From Rhodococcus sp. 14-1411-2a (GTDB lineage Bacteria; Actinomycetota; Actinomycetes; Mycobacteriales; Mycobacteriaceae): a DNA stretch of 64,000 bases. The notes beneath the pieces were generated by a model, which was given only the letters and a program-made list of their open reading frames with translations, was not told the DNA's origin and ran no database searches. A program made the translations under genes and the position numbers. The stretch is taken from positions 310,001-374,000 of the forward strand of contig NZ_NPGA01000019.1 in NCBI RefSeq assembly GCF_002259485.1, written 5' to 3'. Of the stretch, positions 48,345 to 58,860 are shown one piece after another. Positions within the stretch are counted from its first letter, which is position 1. The number at the start of each line of letters is the position of its first letter.

Positions 48345-49319
48345 ATGAAGCGCCACCACCAGCGACTGACGGTAGGAATCGACGTGGGTGGGACGAGCCT
48401 GCGCGCGTCCGTCGTCGATGAGGACGGGCAAGTCCTCGATTCGACGGCCGCTCCCACTCCGCACACTGCGCGTGCGCTCGAACGCGGTCTCGATCGGGCC
48501 GTGCAGGAGCTGGCCGGGCGACACGACATCGCGGCCGTCGGGCTCGCCGTCGCCGGGTTCATCGACTCCGATCGCACGACGGTTCTCTTCGCCCCGCATC
48601 TGCCGTGGGTGAACACCCCTGTGGCGACCGAGATGAGCATGCGCATCGGTCTGCCGGTGTTGCTCGAGCACGACGCCAATTCTGCGGCGTGGGCCGAGTA
48701 TCGCTTCGGTGCGGCGTCCGGGGGGCGCAACGTGGTGATGGTGGCCATCGGCACCGGAATCGGCGCGGCCCTGTTGATCGACGGCAGGATCTATCGGGGT
48801 AGCCACGGTGTGGCACCGGAACTCGGTCACATCCAGGTCGTGCCGGACGGCCGTGCGTGCCCCTGCGGCAAGCGCGGTTGTTGGGAGCGGTACTGCAGCG
48901 GCACCGCTCTGGTGGACACCGCAGTCGAGTTGCTGGCGGCGGACCCGGCGTCCTCGACGACGCTGGCACGTGAGGTGTTCCTCGACCCGGGTTCGTTGAC
49001 CGGCCGCCGAATCGCCAGTGCCGCGCACGAGGGTGACTCGATCGCCCGCCGCACGATGGAGGACTTCGCGCAGTGGCTCGGCGTCGGGCTCTCGATGGTC
49101 AGCGACGTGTACGACCCCGATCTGATCGTGCTGGCCGGTGGAGTGGCGACGTCGTCGAGTCAGTTCCTCGCTCGCGCGACCGACAAGTACGCGGAGCTGG
49201 TGACCGGTGCGGGGCATCGCCCCCTGGCGCGTATTCGCAGTACTCAACTCGGTGAGGCAGCAGGCATGATCGGGGCCGCGGAGTTGGCCCGGGCGCAGTT
49301 CGTCACCGGCGTTCGCTGA
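48345..49319 (+). CDS. ROK-family sugar kinase (glucokinase-like)
   Basis: Phosphorylates glucose or a related hexose with ATP. The 324-residue protein has the ATP phosphate-binding VGIDVGGTSLRASVV at 10-24, the second loop IGTGIGAALLIDG near 140, the sugar-binding GVAPELGHIQV near 158 and the ROK zinc site CPCGKRGCWE near residue 171. The DNA-binding domain of ROK repressors is absent, so it is an enzyme. The ATG follows the previous gene by 56 bases. Polyphosphate glucokinase (PpgK) is unlikely because the zinc site and order match glucokinase-type ROK proteins. Confidence 0.87.
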   Translation: MKRHHQRLTVGIDVGGTSLRASVVDEDGQVLDSTAAPTPHTARALERGLDRAVQELAGRHDIAAVGLAVAGFIDSDRTTVLFAPHLPWVNTPVATEMSMRIGLPVLLEHDANSAAWAEYRFGAASGGRNVVMVAIGTGIGAALLIDGRIYRGSHGVAPELGHIQVVPDGRACPCGKRGCWERYCSGTALVDTAVELLAADPASSTTLAREVFLDPGSLTGRRIASAAHEGDSIARRTMEDFAQWLGVGLSMVSDVYDPDLIVLAGGVATSSSQFLARATDKYAELVTGAGHRPLARIRSTQLGEAAGMIGAAELARAQFVTGVR

Positions 49320-49498
49320 CGGTTCTTCGACTGCTTTCTGTGACCTCGGTCCTGGTGTCGGCGATGATGTGGCTGGTGTCATAAACCGTGGGTACAGTTC
49401 ACTACGCGGCACGGTTCGAGGACGCACGGCCGCAGTCGATTCGCTTCAGGGCGAGGCGGCACCAAACGATTTCCCGACCATCATCAGGGAGCATGTCA

Positions 49499-50227
49499 AT
49501 GTGGTACTGGCTGGTTAAGTACATTTTCGTCGGCCCCCTTCTCATCGCCCTGGGTCGGCCCACGATCGAGGGTGCGGAGAACATCCCGACGGAGGGGCCG
49601 GTCATTCTGGCCAGCAACCACAAGGCCGTTCTCGATTCTTTCTACCTTCCGCTCAAGACGCCTCGACGCATCACCTTCCTCGCCAAGAGCGAGTACTTCA
49701 CCGGACCGGGACTCAAGGGCAAGTTCCAGAAATGGTTCTTCACCGCCGTCGGGCAGGTGCCGATCGATCGCACCGGAGCCGACGCGGCACAGGACGCACT
49801 CAACGCAGGCGTGCGTGTGATCGAAGCAGGCAAGGTTCTCGGTATCTACCCCGAGGGCACTCGGTCACCCGACGCGCGGTTGTACAAGGGCAAGACCGGG
49901 ATGGCGCGTCTGGCACTGCAGACCGGAGTTCAGGTGATTCCGGTCGCGATGATCGGTACCGAGAAGATGAACCCGATCGGTTCGCGCGTGTGGCGTCCGG
50001 CGAAGGTCACCATCCGGATCGGCAAGCCCATCGACTTCTCGCGCTTCGAGGGCATGGCAGGCAACCGTTTCGTCGAGCGTGCGGTGACCGACGAAGTAAT
50101 GTACGACCTGATGTTGCTCTCCGGTCAGGAGTACGTGGACGTGTACGCCGCATCGCTGAAGAAGGCTGCGCCCGAGGCGGAGTCGGGTCCGACCGCGCAG
50201 CGCATCCCGGATTCCAAGGCGAGCTGA
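49499..50227 (+). CDS. 1-acyl-sn-glycerol-3-phosphate acyltransferase (PlsC-like)
   Basis: Adds an acyl chain to lysophosphatidate or a similar glycerolipid. The 242-residue protein starts with a membrane-seeking helix (WYWLVKYIFVGPLLIAL), has the catalytic HX4D motif NHKAVLD (His41, Asp46), the GQVPIDRTG phosphate-binding arginine near 90, YPEGTRSPD near 113 and VIPVAMIG near 143. It matches Rv2182c. The second ATG (49499) is preferred over the one two codons earlier because AGGGAG lies 7 bases ahead of it. A TACAGT box near 49395 could be its promoter. Confidence 0.9.
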   Translation: MWYWLVKYIFVGPLLIALGRPTIEGAENIPTEGPVILASNHKAVLDSFYLPLKTPRRITFLAKSEYFTGPGLKGKFQKWFFTAVGQVPIDRTGADAAQDALNAGVRVIEAGKVLGIYPEGTRSPDARLYKGKTGMARLALQTGVQVIPVAMIGTEKMNPIGSRVWRPAKVTIRIGKPIDFSRFEGMAGNRFVERAVTDEVMYDLMLLSGQEYVDVYAASLKKAAPEAESGPTAQRIPDSKAS

Positions 50228-50237
50228 ATCTGCTCGG

Positions 50238-50266
50238 CCCGCTCCGTGATCAGACTGCGGAGCGGG
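50238..50266. terminator. Bidirectional hairpin between acyltransferase and GT87 genes
   Basis: Nine-base perfect arms (50238-50246 and 50258-50266). The second arm lies inside the last codons of the minus-strand GT87 gene, so the two convergent transcripts share it. Confidence 0.6.
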
Positions 50267-51542
50267 TGTCGACTGTCGTATCGGCCCGGTCGGTCCAGCC
50301 GACCGCGGCCACCGCGATGATCGACGCGAGCGCCCACCACACGTATCCCGAGGCCGCGAACTGATCCACGAGCGGCCAACCGAGACCGCTCCAACGGCCC
50401 TCGCCGAGCTTCCAGTGCGGCGGGTAGACCATCAACGCCAGCCCGACGGGCACCAGCGTTGCCAACAGCGCACTGCGGCGTCGGTAGCCGAGGACGGCGA
50501 GCACCACGGTGAACGGGATGGCCCACACCCAGTGGTGTGACCAGGAGACCGGCGACACCAGCAGACCGAACATGGCGTTGATCGTCAGGGCGAGAGCAGT
50601 CTCGCCCGCGGCGAACGCCTTTCGCATCGCTATCGCCGCGATGGCAAGGACCACCACCGACAACGCGAGCCACAGGATCGACCGAGGCAGTTCGTCCAGC
50701 CCGAGCCGCGCGAGCACTCCGGTGATCGACTGGTTGGGCGGGTAGGCCGGACCGCCGATTCGGTCGGAATCGACGATCGTCTCGGTCCAGTACTTCACCG
50801 AGTCCGACCACGTCAGCGCGAAACCGACCGCGGTGAACACCGCAAAGCTCAGGACCGAAACCACAGCGGCTCGAAAGTCCTTGCGCAACAAGAAGAACAG
50901 TACGAACACCGCGGGGGTGAGCTTGACGGCAGCCACGAGTCCGATCAGCACACCTCGGGGCCACGGCGTCTTCTTCGGCAGGCAGTCCAGTGCAACGAAC
51001 GCCATCAGCACGATGTTGATCTGCCCGTAGTTCAGCGTCGAGGTGACCGGCTCGAGAAGCAGCACGGCCACGGCGAAGACTGCTCCGGCAGACCACCACA
51101 CGAGCGTGCGAGGACGCAGTCCGAGCGAGGTGAGGGTCACCACGACGGTCACCAGCAGCAGGAGCATGGACAGCACGGTGACCGCGATCGAGGCGGCGTA
51201 CAGCGACACCGACGACAGCGGGCTGAAGATCGCCGCGGCGATCGGGGGATAGGTGAACGGCAGCGTCGTACCGGTCGCGATCGGCGGCAGTTGACCGTAG
51301 AGATCCCCGCCCTCGGCGAACACCTGACCGCCGAGTCGATACACGTCCAGATCGAGTCGGTAGTGCTCGCCGAGCTCACGCAACCCCGGAAAGCCGTTGA
51401 GATGGAACAGCACGCCGACGAGAGCACCGATCAGGACGAGAACCCTGCTCGACGCCACCGCCCAACTCGGCCACCGGCGTCGCGTCGGCGCCGCCGGCTC
51501 CGATGCTTCGGCGACCGGACGGTTGGTGTCGGGCGGAGTCAC
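50250..51542 (-). CDS. GT87 (DUF2029) alpha-(1,2)-mannosyltransferase
   Basis: Polyprenyl-phosphate-mannose-using membrane glycosyltransferase of 430 residues, orthologue of Rv2181, which branches lipomannan/lipoarabinomannan with alpha-1,2-mannose. It has about ten membrane helices and a GT-C type first external loop with the aspartate pair in YRLDLDVYRLGG near residue 65, needed for catalysis in the family. PPNQSITGVLARLG and VSWSHHWVWAIPF are further family segments. The C-terminus is short. The rest of the mannan pathway in the window is pimB and mptA. Confidence 0.9.
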   Translation of the reverse strand: MTPPDTNRPVAEASEPAAPTRRRWPSWAVASSRVLVLIGALVGVLFHLNGFPGLRELGEHYRLDLDVYRLGGQVFAEGGDLYGQLPPIATGTTLPFTYPPIAAAIFSPLSSVSLYAASIAVTVLSMLLLLVTVVVTLTSLGLRPRTLVWWSAGAVFAVAVLLLEPVTSTLNYGQINIVLMAFVALDCLPKKTPWPRGVLIGLVAAVKLTPAVFVLFFLLRKDFRAAVVSVLSFAVFTAVGFALTWSDSVKYWTETIVDSDRIGGPAYPPNQSITGVLARLGLDELPRSILWLALSVVVLAIAAIAMRKAFAAGETALALTINAMFGLLVSPVSWSHHWVWAIPFTVVLAVLGYRRRSALLATLVPVGLALMVYPPHWKLGEGRWSGLGWPLVDQFAASGYVWWALASIIAVAAVGWTDRADTTVDTRSAV

Positions 51543-51610
51543 TGGCGTTGCCTTTCAGGGCTGTTCGGATCGGGGCTACCGGCACGTGGGGGGACGTGTC
51601 GGGGACGCGC

Positions 51611-51616
51611 TAGGGT
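51611..51616 (+). promoter_or_regulatory. -10 box for leaderless exoribonuclease gene
   Basis: TAGGGT followed by 7 bases and the GTG at 51624. An in-frame GTG at 51615 overlaps the box and is therefore unlikely to be the start. Confidence 0.5.
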
Positions 51617-51623
51617 GAGCCGC

Positions 51624-52115
51624 GTGCGCTACTTCTACGACACAGAGTTCATCGAGGATGGTCGCACAATCGAGTTGGTGTCGATCGGTGTGGTGTCGGA
51701 GGACGGTCGCGAGTTCTATGCGGTGTCCTCCGAGTTCGACCCCGAGCGCGCCGGCCGCTGGGTTCGACGCAACGTGCTTCCCAAGCTGCCACCGTACTCG
51801 TCGCCGCTGTGGATGAGCAGGTCGCGAATCCGGGACGAACTGCTCGAATTTCTCGTTCCGCACTACGGTGCCGAGGTCGAACTGTGGGCGTGGGTGGCGG
51901 CGTACGACCACGTCGCGCTCTGCCAGCTGTGGGGCTCGATGACCGAGTTGCCGCGTTCGCTGCCGCGGTTCACCCGCGAGCTGCGCCAGCACTGGGAGGA
52001 TCGCGGCAGTCCCGAGCTGCCGTCGGTGCCCGACGACGCTCACGATGCCTTGGCCGACGCGCGGCACAATCTGGCGAAGTTCCAGACGATCGAGGAGTAC
52101 TCGCACCGCGGGTGA
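51624..52115 (+). CDS. 3'-5' exoribonuclease (Rv2179c family)
   Basis: DEDDh-fold exoribonuclease of 163 residues. It starts RYFYDTEFIEDGRTIELVSIG, the Exo I motif with Asp-Thr-Glu at residues 6-8, has WAWVAAYDHVALCQLWG (Exo II-type aspartate) near 92 and AHDALADARHNLAKF (Exo III with His and Asp) near 143. Biochemical and structural work on the mycobacterial protein showed 3' overhang RNA trimming. The start agrees with the mycobacterial N-terminus. Confidence 0.9.
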   Translation: MRYFYDTEFIEDGRTIELVSIGVVSEDGREFYAVSSEFDPERAGRWVRRNVLPKLPPYSSPLWMSRSRIRDELLEFLVPHYGAEVELWAWVAAYDHVALCQLWGSMTELPRSLPRFTRELRQHWEDRGSPELPSVPDDAHDALADARHNLAKFQTIEEYSHRG

Positions 52116-53546
<1,431 letters not shown>

Positions 53547-55544
53547 TCAGGGTAGCGAGACGACCATGACCTCGGAGCCCGGTTCCACCCGAGAACCGGC
53601 TCCGGGGCTCTGGGTGATGATCAGCGACCCGTCGGTGTCCACCACCTGACGGACGTCGATCGTCAGGCCCAACGTCTCGACAGCGGTCCGGGCCGAGCCG
53701 ACCGAGCGACCCAGCAGCGACGGCACGGTGACGGCGTTGGACACCTCGAGCGCAGCGGTGGTCCCGGATCGCACCGTCTGCCCGGCCTCCGGCGTCGTCC
53801 CTATCGCCCTGCCGCCGTCGGTGTCCTCGTCGAAGGTCTCCCGAACCTCGCCGACGGTGATGCCCACCGATTCCAGCGTTGTCCTGGCCTGGTCGACGCT
53901 CTGCCCGCGTACGTCGGGTACCTCGACCGGCGGTGCCCCCTTGCTGCGCAGCACCGTGACCGAGCTTCCCGTGGTCAGTACGGTGCCGGGCGGCGGGTCC
54001 AGGGCTGCGACGCCGCCGATCGGAGCGGACGTGCTGAAGGCCTCGCCGCCGTCGACGGGCGTGAACGTTCGGTCTCGCAGTTGCTGCTCCATGTCGTCGA
54101 CGGATGCGCTCGTGTCGATCGAGGGAACGGTGGGGCGTCCCAGTGACACCAACAGAGACACCGTGTCGCCCTTGGCGATTCGCGATCCGCCGGTGGGGTC
54201 GGTGCCGATGAGAAGGTCGGTGTCCACCGAGTCGGAGTAGGTTCCGCGCACCGCGGCTTCGAGACCGGCGGCTTCCACGGCACTGGTGGCACCGGTGGTG
54301 TCGAGCCCGTCCACCATCGGGACTGCGGTGTAGCGACCCGAGCCCATCCACCATCCGCCGAAGCCGACCAACACCGCGAGCAGGGCGACGACGAGGAGCC
54401 AGATGACGATCGCTCGGCGCGAGCGCTGGCGGTCGGCGTCGAAATCGGGGAACTCGTAGTGCCGCCTGCCGGTCGGGGGTGGTCCGGCGGGCGGCACCTC
54501 GGCGATGTCCTGGCCGTGGTCGATGCCCCGCGCTGTGGGCGAGGTGACCACCCTGGTGTGCTGCACCCCGTGTTGCGGAGGTGGCGGCGGCGAAGTGTCC
54601 ACGACCTGGGTGCGAGCGGACGGCGGACGGTTGCCCGCGACCGTTGTCGGTGCTCCGGCTGCGGCCGAGCTCAGGTGCTCGGCCGAGCGCTTGGGTGCCG
54701 GCACTCGGTACTCGGGCAGCGCCAGCGCCGACGCGGCCGCGCGCAGGGCCCGGGCCATGTCGTCGGCATTGCGGTACCGATTTTCCGGGGCGCGGACGGT
54801 GGCACGCTGGACCACCTCGTCGAACTGCGGGGGGACGCCTGCGATGAGGGTGGAGGGGAGCGGTACGTCGTTGTCGATGCGCTGGTAGGCGATGGACAGC
54901 GAGGTGTCGCCGGTGAACGGCGTGCGTCCGGTCAGCAGCTCGAACAACACGACACCGACGCCGTAGACATCGCTGCTAGCGGACGCGGAACCGGTGGTGA
55001 CCTGCTCGGGAGACAGGTACGCGGCGGTGCCCAGAATCACACTGCTCGACGTCACGGTGGAGGCCGCTATGGCTCGGACGAGTCCGAAGTCCGCGATCTT
55101 CACGTCACCGTCGTCGCTGATCAGGATGTTCTCGGGCTTGATGTCGCGGTGCACCAGACCGGCTCGGTGGGCTACGGCGAGTGCGTCGAGGACCGGCCGG
55201 ATGACGGCCGCTGCAGCATGCGGAGGCATCGGTCCACGCTCGCGCAGCAGCTCACGCAGAGTTCCGCCCTCGACGAGTTCCATGACGAGGAAGGCGTGTT
55301 CGCCGTCTCGACCGTGGTCGTAGACGGCGACGAGGCCCGGGTGACTGAGCCTGGCCACGGCCCGTGCCTCGAACTCGAAGCGCTGGACGAACTGTGGGTC
55401 CTCGGCGAACTTCGGGTCCATGATCTTCACCGCCACGGGGCGGTCGAGCCTGGTGTCGAGTCCGCGGTAGACCGTCGACATACCGCCGCGCGCGATCGGT
55501 GCGTCTATTCGGTATCGACGATCGAGCATCGAACCCGGTATCAC
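53547..55544 (-). CDS. pknL: Serine/threonine protein kinase PknL with PASTA repeats
   Basis: Membrane kinase of 665 residues. The kinase domain (about 12-275) has the glycine loop ARGGMSTVYRG, the lysine in PVAVKIMD, HRDIKPENIL and DFGLVRA, and an activation loop rich in Thr/Ser (ASTVTSSSVILGTAAY). A Pro-rich juxtamembrane part of about 110 residues and one membrane helix (near 388-410) follow, then four external PASTA repeats that sense peptidoglycan or muropeptides in such kinases. GTG at 55544 has GGGGAGG 4 bases ahead; the in-frame ATG at 55529 lacks one. Divergent from its likely substrate gene, as in M. tuberculosis. Confidence 0.92.
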   Translation of the reverse strand: MIPGSMLDRRYRIDAPIARGGMSTVYRGLDTRLDRPVAVKIMDPKFAEDPQFVQRFEFEARAVARLSHPGLVAVYDHGRDGEHAFLVMELVEGGTLRELLRERGPMPPHAAAAVIRPVLDALAVAHRAGLVHRDIKPENILISDDGDVKIADFGLVRAIAASTVTSSSVILGTAAYLSPEQVTTGSASASSDVYGVGVVLFELLTGRTPFTGDTSLSIAYQRIDNDVPLPSTLIAGVPPQFDEVVQRATVRAPENRYRNADDMARALRAAASALALPEYRVPAPKRSAEHLSSAAAGAPTTVAGNRPPSARTQVVDTSPPPPPQHGVQHTRVVTSPTARGIDHGQDIAEVPPAGPPPTGRRHYEFPDFDADRQRSRRAIVIWLLVVALLAVLVGFGGWWMGSGRYTAVPMVDGLDTTGATSAVEAAGLEAAVRGTYSDSVDTDLLIGTDPTGGSRIAKGDTVSLLVSLGRPTVPSIDTSASVDDMEQQLRDRTFTPVDGGEAFSTSAPIGGVAALDPPPGTVLTTGSSVTVLRSKGAPPVEVPDVRGQSVDQARTTLESVGITVGEVRETFDEDTDGGRAIGTTPEAGQTVRSGTTAALEVSNAVTVPSLLGRSVGSARTAVETLGLTIDVRQVVDTDGSLIITQSPGAGSRVEPGSEVMVVSLP

Positions 55545-55701
55545 CGAACCTCCCCTCGTCGTCCACTGGTCTTCCGGCGTTCGACGCCGGATGCTGAAGT
55601 CGATCGTATCGGTGCAGGAGATGCCGACCGACGATCGTGGCTCGTGTGTTCGTCCTGCTGGGCCGACTGTCACGCTTTTGATGTCTGGATGCCGGACCCG
55701 T

Positions 55702-55707
55702 TAACGT
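55702..55707 (+). promoter_or_regulatory. -10 box for leaderless DNA-binding protein gene
   Basis: TAACGT followed by 7 bases and the GTG at 55715, in the 170-base divergent gap with pknL. Confidence 0.45.
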
Positions 55708-55714
55708 TACCTGC

Positions 55715-56086
55715 GTGAGTGCCATTCCCTATGCCGACGATGTGCTCGATCCGTCGGTGTCCGTGCTGCAGTTCGCCGACGTCGCGAAGATTCTCGACGT
55801 TCCCAAGACCCGCGTCGAGCAGCTGATTCGAGATCGGCAGCTGCTGGCGCTGAAGCGTTCGCGTGTGCCCGGTGTTCCCGAGCAGTTCCTCGACACCGAC
55901 AAGGGCACCATCGTCAAGGGCCTGCCGGGTCTGCTGGCCGTGCTGCACGACGGCGGTTACGAGGACGAGGAAATCCTGCGGTGGCTGTTCACCGAGGACG
56001 AGAGCTTGCCCGGTGCACCCGTCGCTGCTCTGCACGGCGACCTGATGCGCGAAGTGATCAGGCGAGCTCAGGCAATGGCCTTCTAG
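55715..56086 (+). CDS. Winged-helix DNA-binding protein (Rv2175c family), likely PknL substrate
   Basis: A 123-residue protein. The N-terminal winged helix has VLQFADVAKILDVPKTRVEQLIRDRQLLALKR (about residues 14-45), whose second helix is the recognition helix, then a wing. The C-terminal half (EEILRWLFTEDESLPGAPVAALHG) forms the helical Rv2175c-type domain. In M. tuberculosis the orthologue is phosphorylated by PknL near its N-terminus and loses DNA binding. Gene arrangement (divergent from pknL) is the same. Its target genes are unknown. The stop overlaps the crtB stop by 4 bases. Confidence 0.88.
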   Translation: MSAIPYADDVLDPSVSVLQFADVAKILDVPKTRVEQLIRDRQLLALKRSRVPGVPEQFLDTDKGTIVKGLPGLLAVLHDGGYEDEEILRWLFTEDESLPGAPVAALHGDLMREVIRRAQAMAF

Positions 56087-57063
56087 CGAATCGTTGCGCG
56101 CTTGAAGCCGGTGACGGCGAACTGCGGAAGCGCGATGCGAGCTCGGGTCCACTGCGGCACCGTCGCGCGTTGCGAGAGCACGCGGTAGCCCTGTGACTCG
56201 ACCTCTGCGAGTATGCGGCCGTACAGGATCGATGCCGTGCGCATCGACGGTCGCACTCGCGGATCCAGCATCTCGATACCCGCGTCGGACGTGCGGTAGA
56301 TCGAGCGGGTGACGGCGATCAGGTGCGCGAGGGCCCTGGTCACCCTGGCGTCGACATTTCCCGTGGTGCGGCACCACCGGAGCAGTTCTTCGTCGACACC
56401 GAACGCAGCGAGTTCGTCGGTGGGTAGGTAGATGCGGTCGCGATCGAGGTCCTCACCCATGTCTCGGATGAAGTTGGTGAGCTGGAACGCCTCGCCGAGG
56501 GCTGCGGCGGGAGGCTCGGCCTCCGACCGCTCGACGACGGTTCCCAGGATCGGCAACATCTGCAGTCCGATGACCGCAGCGGAGCCGTACATGTACTCGC
56601 GCAGCTGCTCCATCGTCCGGTAGCGCGAGACGAACATCGGACTCCCCGGAATGTCCATCCGCATCGAGTGCATGAACGCGTAGAAATAGTCGTGCGGAAT
56701 GTCGTAGCGCCCCACGGTGTCGCACAACGCGCTCAACACTCGATCGGACACGCTCTCGGACAACGGTTTTCCGGCCAAGGCGTCGCGCACCCGGGACTCG
56801 ATCACGTCGAGTTCGACGATGCGTCTGGCATTGAGTTCGTCAGATCCCACGGAGATGTCGGTGCCCTCGAGGTCCACGATGTCGTCGACCATCCGGGCGA
56901 ACCCGTACAACGCATGCACGCCTGCGCGCTTGTCGGTGGGGAGCAGGCGAGTGGCGAGGAAATACGTCTTGCCGTGCTGGGCGTTGAGTTCGCGACAGAT
57001 GCGGTATGCCTCGTGCAGCTCCGGATCGATCCCGTCCAGTTCTTTCATCACGCGAGCCTTCAT
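56083..57063 (-). CDS. crtB: Phytoene synthase
   Basis: Condenses two geranylgeranyl diphosphates to phytoene, the first committed carotenoid step. The 326-residue protein has the first aspartate-rich motif DDIVD near residue 61 and the second, NFIRDMGEDLDRDRIYLP, near 200. Both hold the magnesium-binding aspartates, and YCYGSAAV-type residues appear as YMYGSAAVIGLQ near 160. Its ATG overlaps the mptA stop (ATGA), so it is translated with mptA in one operon, an unusual pairing of a carotenoid gene with a mannan gene. Confidence 0.93.
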   Translation of the reverse strand: MKARVMKELDGIDPELHEAYRICRELNAQHGKTYFLATRLLPTDKRAGVHALYGFARMVDDIVDLEGTDISVGSDELNARRIVELDVIESRVRDALAGKPLSESVSDRVLSALCDTVGRYDIPHDYFYAFMHSMRMDIPGSPMFVSRYRTMEQLREYMYGSAAVIGLQMLPILGTVVERSEAEPPAAALGEAFQLTNFIRDMGEDLDRDRIYLPTDELAAFGVDEELLRWCRTTGNVDARVTRALAHLIAVTRSIYRTSDAGIEMLDPRVRPSMRTASILYGRILAEVESQGYRVLSQRATVPQWTRARIALPQFAVTGFKRATIR

Positions 57064-58703
57064 GACGTGGATTCGTCTCCGGTCGGTTCCGTTGCTGGGG
57101 TCTTGGGTGCGTTCGGCACGGCACGGTGTTGCCTGGATCGGTCCGATCGTAGACGCAGCGGATCGACGCGCGTCAGAGACAGAGCTGCGACGACCGCGGC
57201 GAAGACCGCCAGTGCGACGTGTCCGAGGGTGTAGAGGCCGATCGATCCGTCGGGTTGGAAGACGAGCATGAGCCACGTCGACAGACCCGTCAGGATCATC
57301 AGGGTGGTGCGCGAGAGTGCGAAGCCTGCGGCGACAGCCAGTGGCCACGAGTAGTACCAGGGCAGGGCCGCGGGGGAGAGGACGACGGTGGCGACCAGGG
57401 CGATCAGAATGCCCTTGACCGCGTCGCGTTCGGATCTGCGGCCCAACCACCAGGCGACCGCTAGCACGACGACCAGCGCGATGGCGCACAGCAGGCGGGT
57501 GACGTCGAGAACGGGTCCGAGGCGTAGATCGAGGAACCACGACGTGCTGACGGTCACCAGGTGAGCCAGGATCGTGGGAAGCGAGAGCCAGTTGATGATC
57601 TTGGCCGATCCGGAAAGCGCGGTCAGCCAACCGATTCCGACTCCGGCGATCACCGACGCCACGGCGAACACAGCAACGAAGACGGCGGCTCCGATGCCCG
57701 CGGTCTTGACGAACGCCAGGGCGGGCGGCATCGGGGTTCGCCCCTCGGCCCGCGCCTTCTCCCGCAGATGGAGCATCCAGATCCACACCAGGAAGGGCAG
57801 CGCCAGGCCTGCTGTGGCCTTGATCGCCACCGCGATCGCGACCAGTGCGATGCCGCCCACGTGTCGGTGTTCGAGCGTCAGCACGATCCCTGCGGTCATC
57901 AGGCCCACCATGAGCAACTCGTTGTGCACTCCGCCGATCAGGTGGATCAGGACGAGAGGGTTGAGGACGGCGAGCCACACCGCGGTGGTCGCGCGGCCGC
58001 CGAGGTGTTTCGCCAGCCGCGGAACCGCCCACATCATCAGTGCCAGGCCGGGCAGCATCGTCAGGCGCAGCAGCATGGTCCCGGCGATGACGTTGTCGCC
58101 GGTCAGGCTGGTGATTCCGCGACCGAGCAGCAGGAACAGCGGGCCGTACGGGGCGGTGGTGGTGGTCCAGACGTTGCTGACGTTGTCCAGCAGAACTCCT
58201 GGATTGGCAACGGGGCCAACGGCATACGGGTCGAATCCGTCGCGGAGCAGAGCGCCCTGGGCCAGGTAGGAGTACGCATCGCGGCTGAACATCGGCACCG
58301 ACAGCAGTAGCGGAGCGGTCCATGCCGGGACGATCCAGCGCAGTTCGCCCACCGTGGTGCGGCCGTGCAGGGTTGCGCGCCCGAGCCGAACCCACGCGGT
58401 GATCATCAGCAGTACGCCGACCCAGACGATGATGGTGGAGAGTACGAATCCGTGACCGAATCGCAGCCACGACAGGTGCATCTCCTCGAGCAACGGATCG
58501 CGTCGGCGCACACTGCCCGCGCCGAACCCGCCGAACACGATGCAGACGGCACCGACCACACCGAGTATCGCTGCCTTGCCCTCGGGACTGCGCAGGAAAT
58601 TGCCGGTTGCGGTCAGTCTGGACGGTCGTCGCGCAGCCGAGGGTGGGGTGCCGCCGTCCGACGATCGATCCTCGGAGGTGGAGTGCGACGAGATCGAAGA
58701 CAT
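57060..58703 (-). CDS. mptA: Alpha-(1,6)-mannosyltransferase of lipomannan core
   Basis: GT-C membrane enzyme that extends the alpha-1,6-mannan backbone of lipomannan/lipoarabinomannan from polyprenyl-phosphate mannose; orthologue of Rv2174. The 547-residue protein has about 12-13 membrane helices. The catalytic acidic loop after the first helices reads FSRDAYSYLAQGALLRDGFDPY (seen near residue 145), and the PYGPLFLLLG segment follows near 190. A hydrophilic tail of about 45 residues ends the protein. The start is well separated (157 bases) from crtI. Confidence 0.9.
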   Translation of the reverse strand: MSSISSHSTSEDRSSDGGTPPSAARRPSRLTATGNFLRSPEGKAAILGVVGAVCIVFGGFGAGSVRRRDPLLEEMHLSWLRFGHGFVLSTIIVWVGVLLMITAWVRLGRATLHGRTTVGELRWIVPAWTAPLLLSVPMFSRDAYSYLAQGALLRDGFDPYAVGPVANPGVLLDNVSNVWTTTTAPYGPLFLLLGRGITSLTGDNVIAGTMLLRLTMLPGLALMMWAVPRLAKHLGGRATTAVWLAVLNPLVLIHLIGGVHNELLMVGLMTAGIVLTLEHRHVGGIALVAIAVAIKATAGLALPFLVWIWMLHLREKARAEGRTPMPPALAFVKTAGIGAAVFVAVFAVASVIAGVGIGWLTALSGSAKIINWLSLPTILAHLVTVSTSWFLDLRLGPVLDVTRLLCAIALVVVLAVAWWLGRRSERDAVKGILIALVATVVLSPAALPWYYSWPLAVAAGFALSRTTLMILTGLSTWLMLVFQPDGSIGLYTLGHVALAVFAAVVAALSLTRVDPLRLRSDRSRQHRAVPNAPKTPATEPTGDESTS

Positions 58704-58799
58704 TGCCGCCTGCTCCTCCTCTGCAACGAGTTGTGGGTCGAGATGTGTACGTCGGCCGATGGTTCTCGCCGATCACCGAACGATCATGGTCGCAGCAAT

Positions 58800-58826
58800 G
58801 AGCGCGACCGGCAAACGATCGCGCTC
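58800..58826 (-). terminator. Hairpin between crtI and mptA
   Basis: Eight-base arms (58800-58807 and 58819-58826) with an 11-base loop, 34 bases after the crtI stop. It probably separates crtE-crtI from mptA-crtB. Confidence 0.55.
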
Positions 58827-58860
58827 AGCTTAGTTGGTCGACGCAGTGAATCGAACGAAC

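Noticed and set aside
57064-58776. N-terminal extension of the crtB frame
   Set aside because: It overlaps the whole of mptA in another phase; the crtB ATG overlapping the mptA stop gives a normal-length protein.
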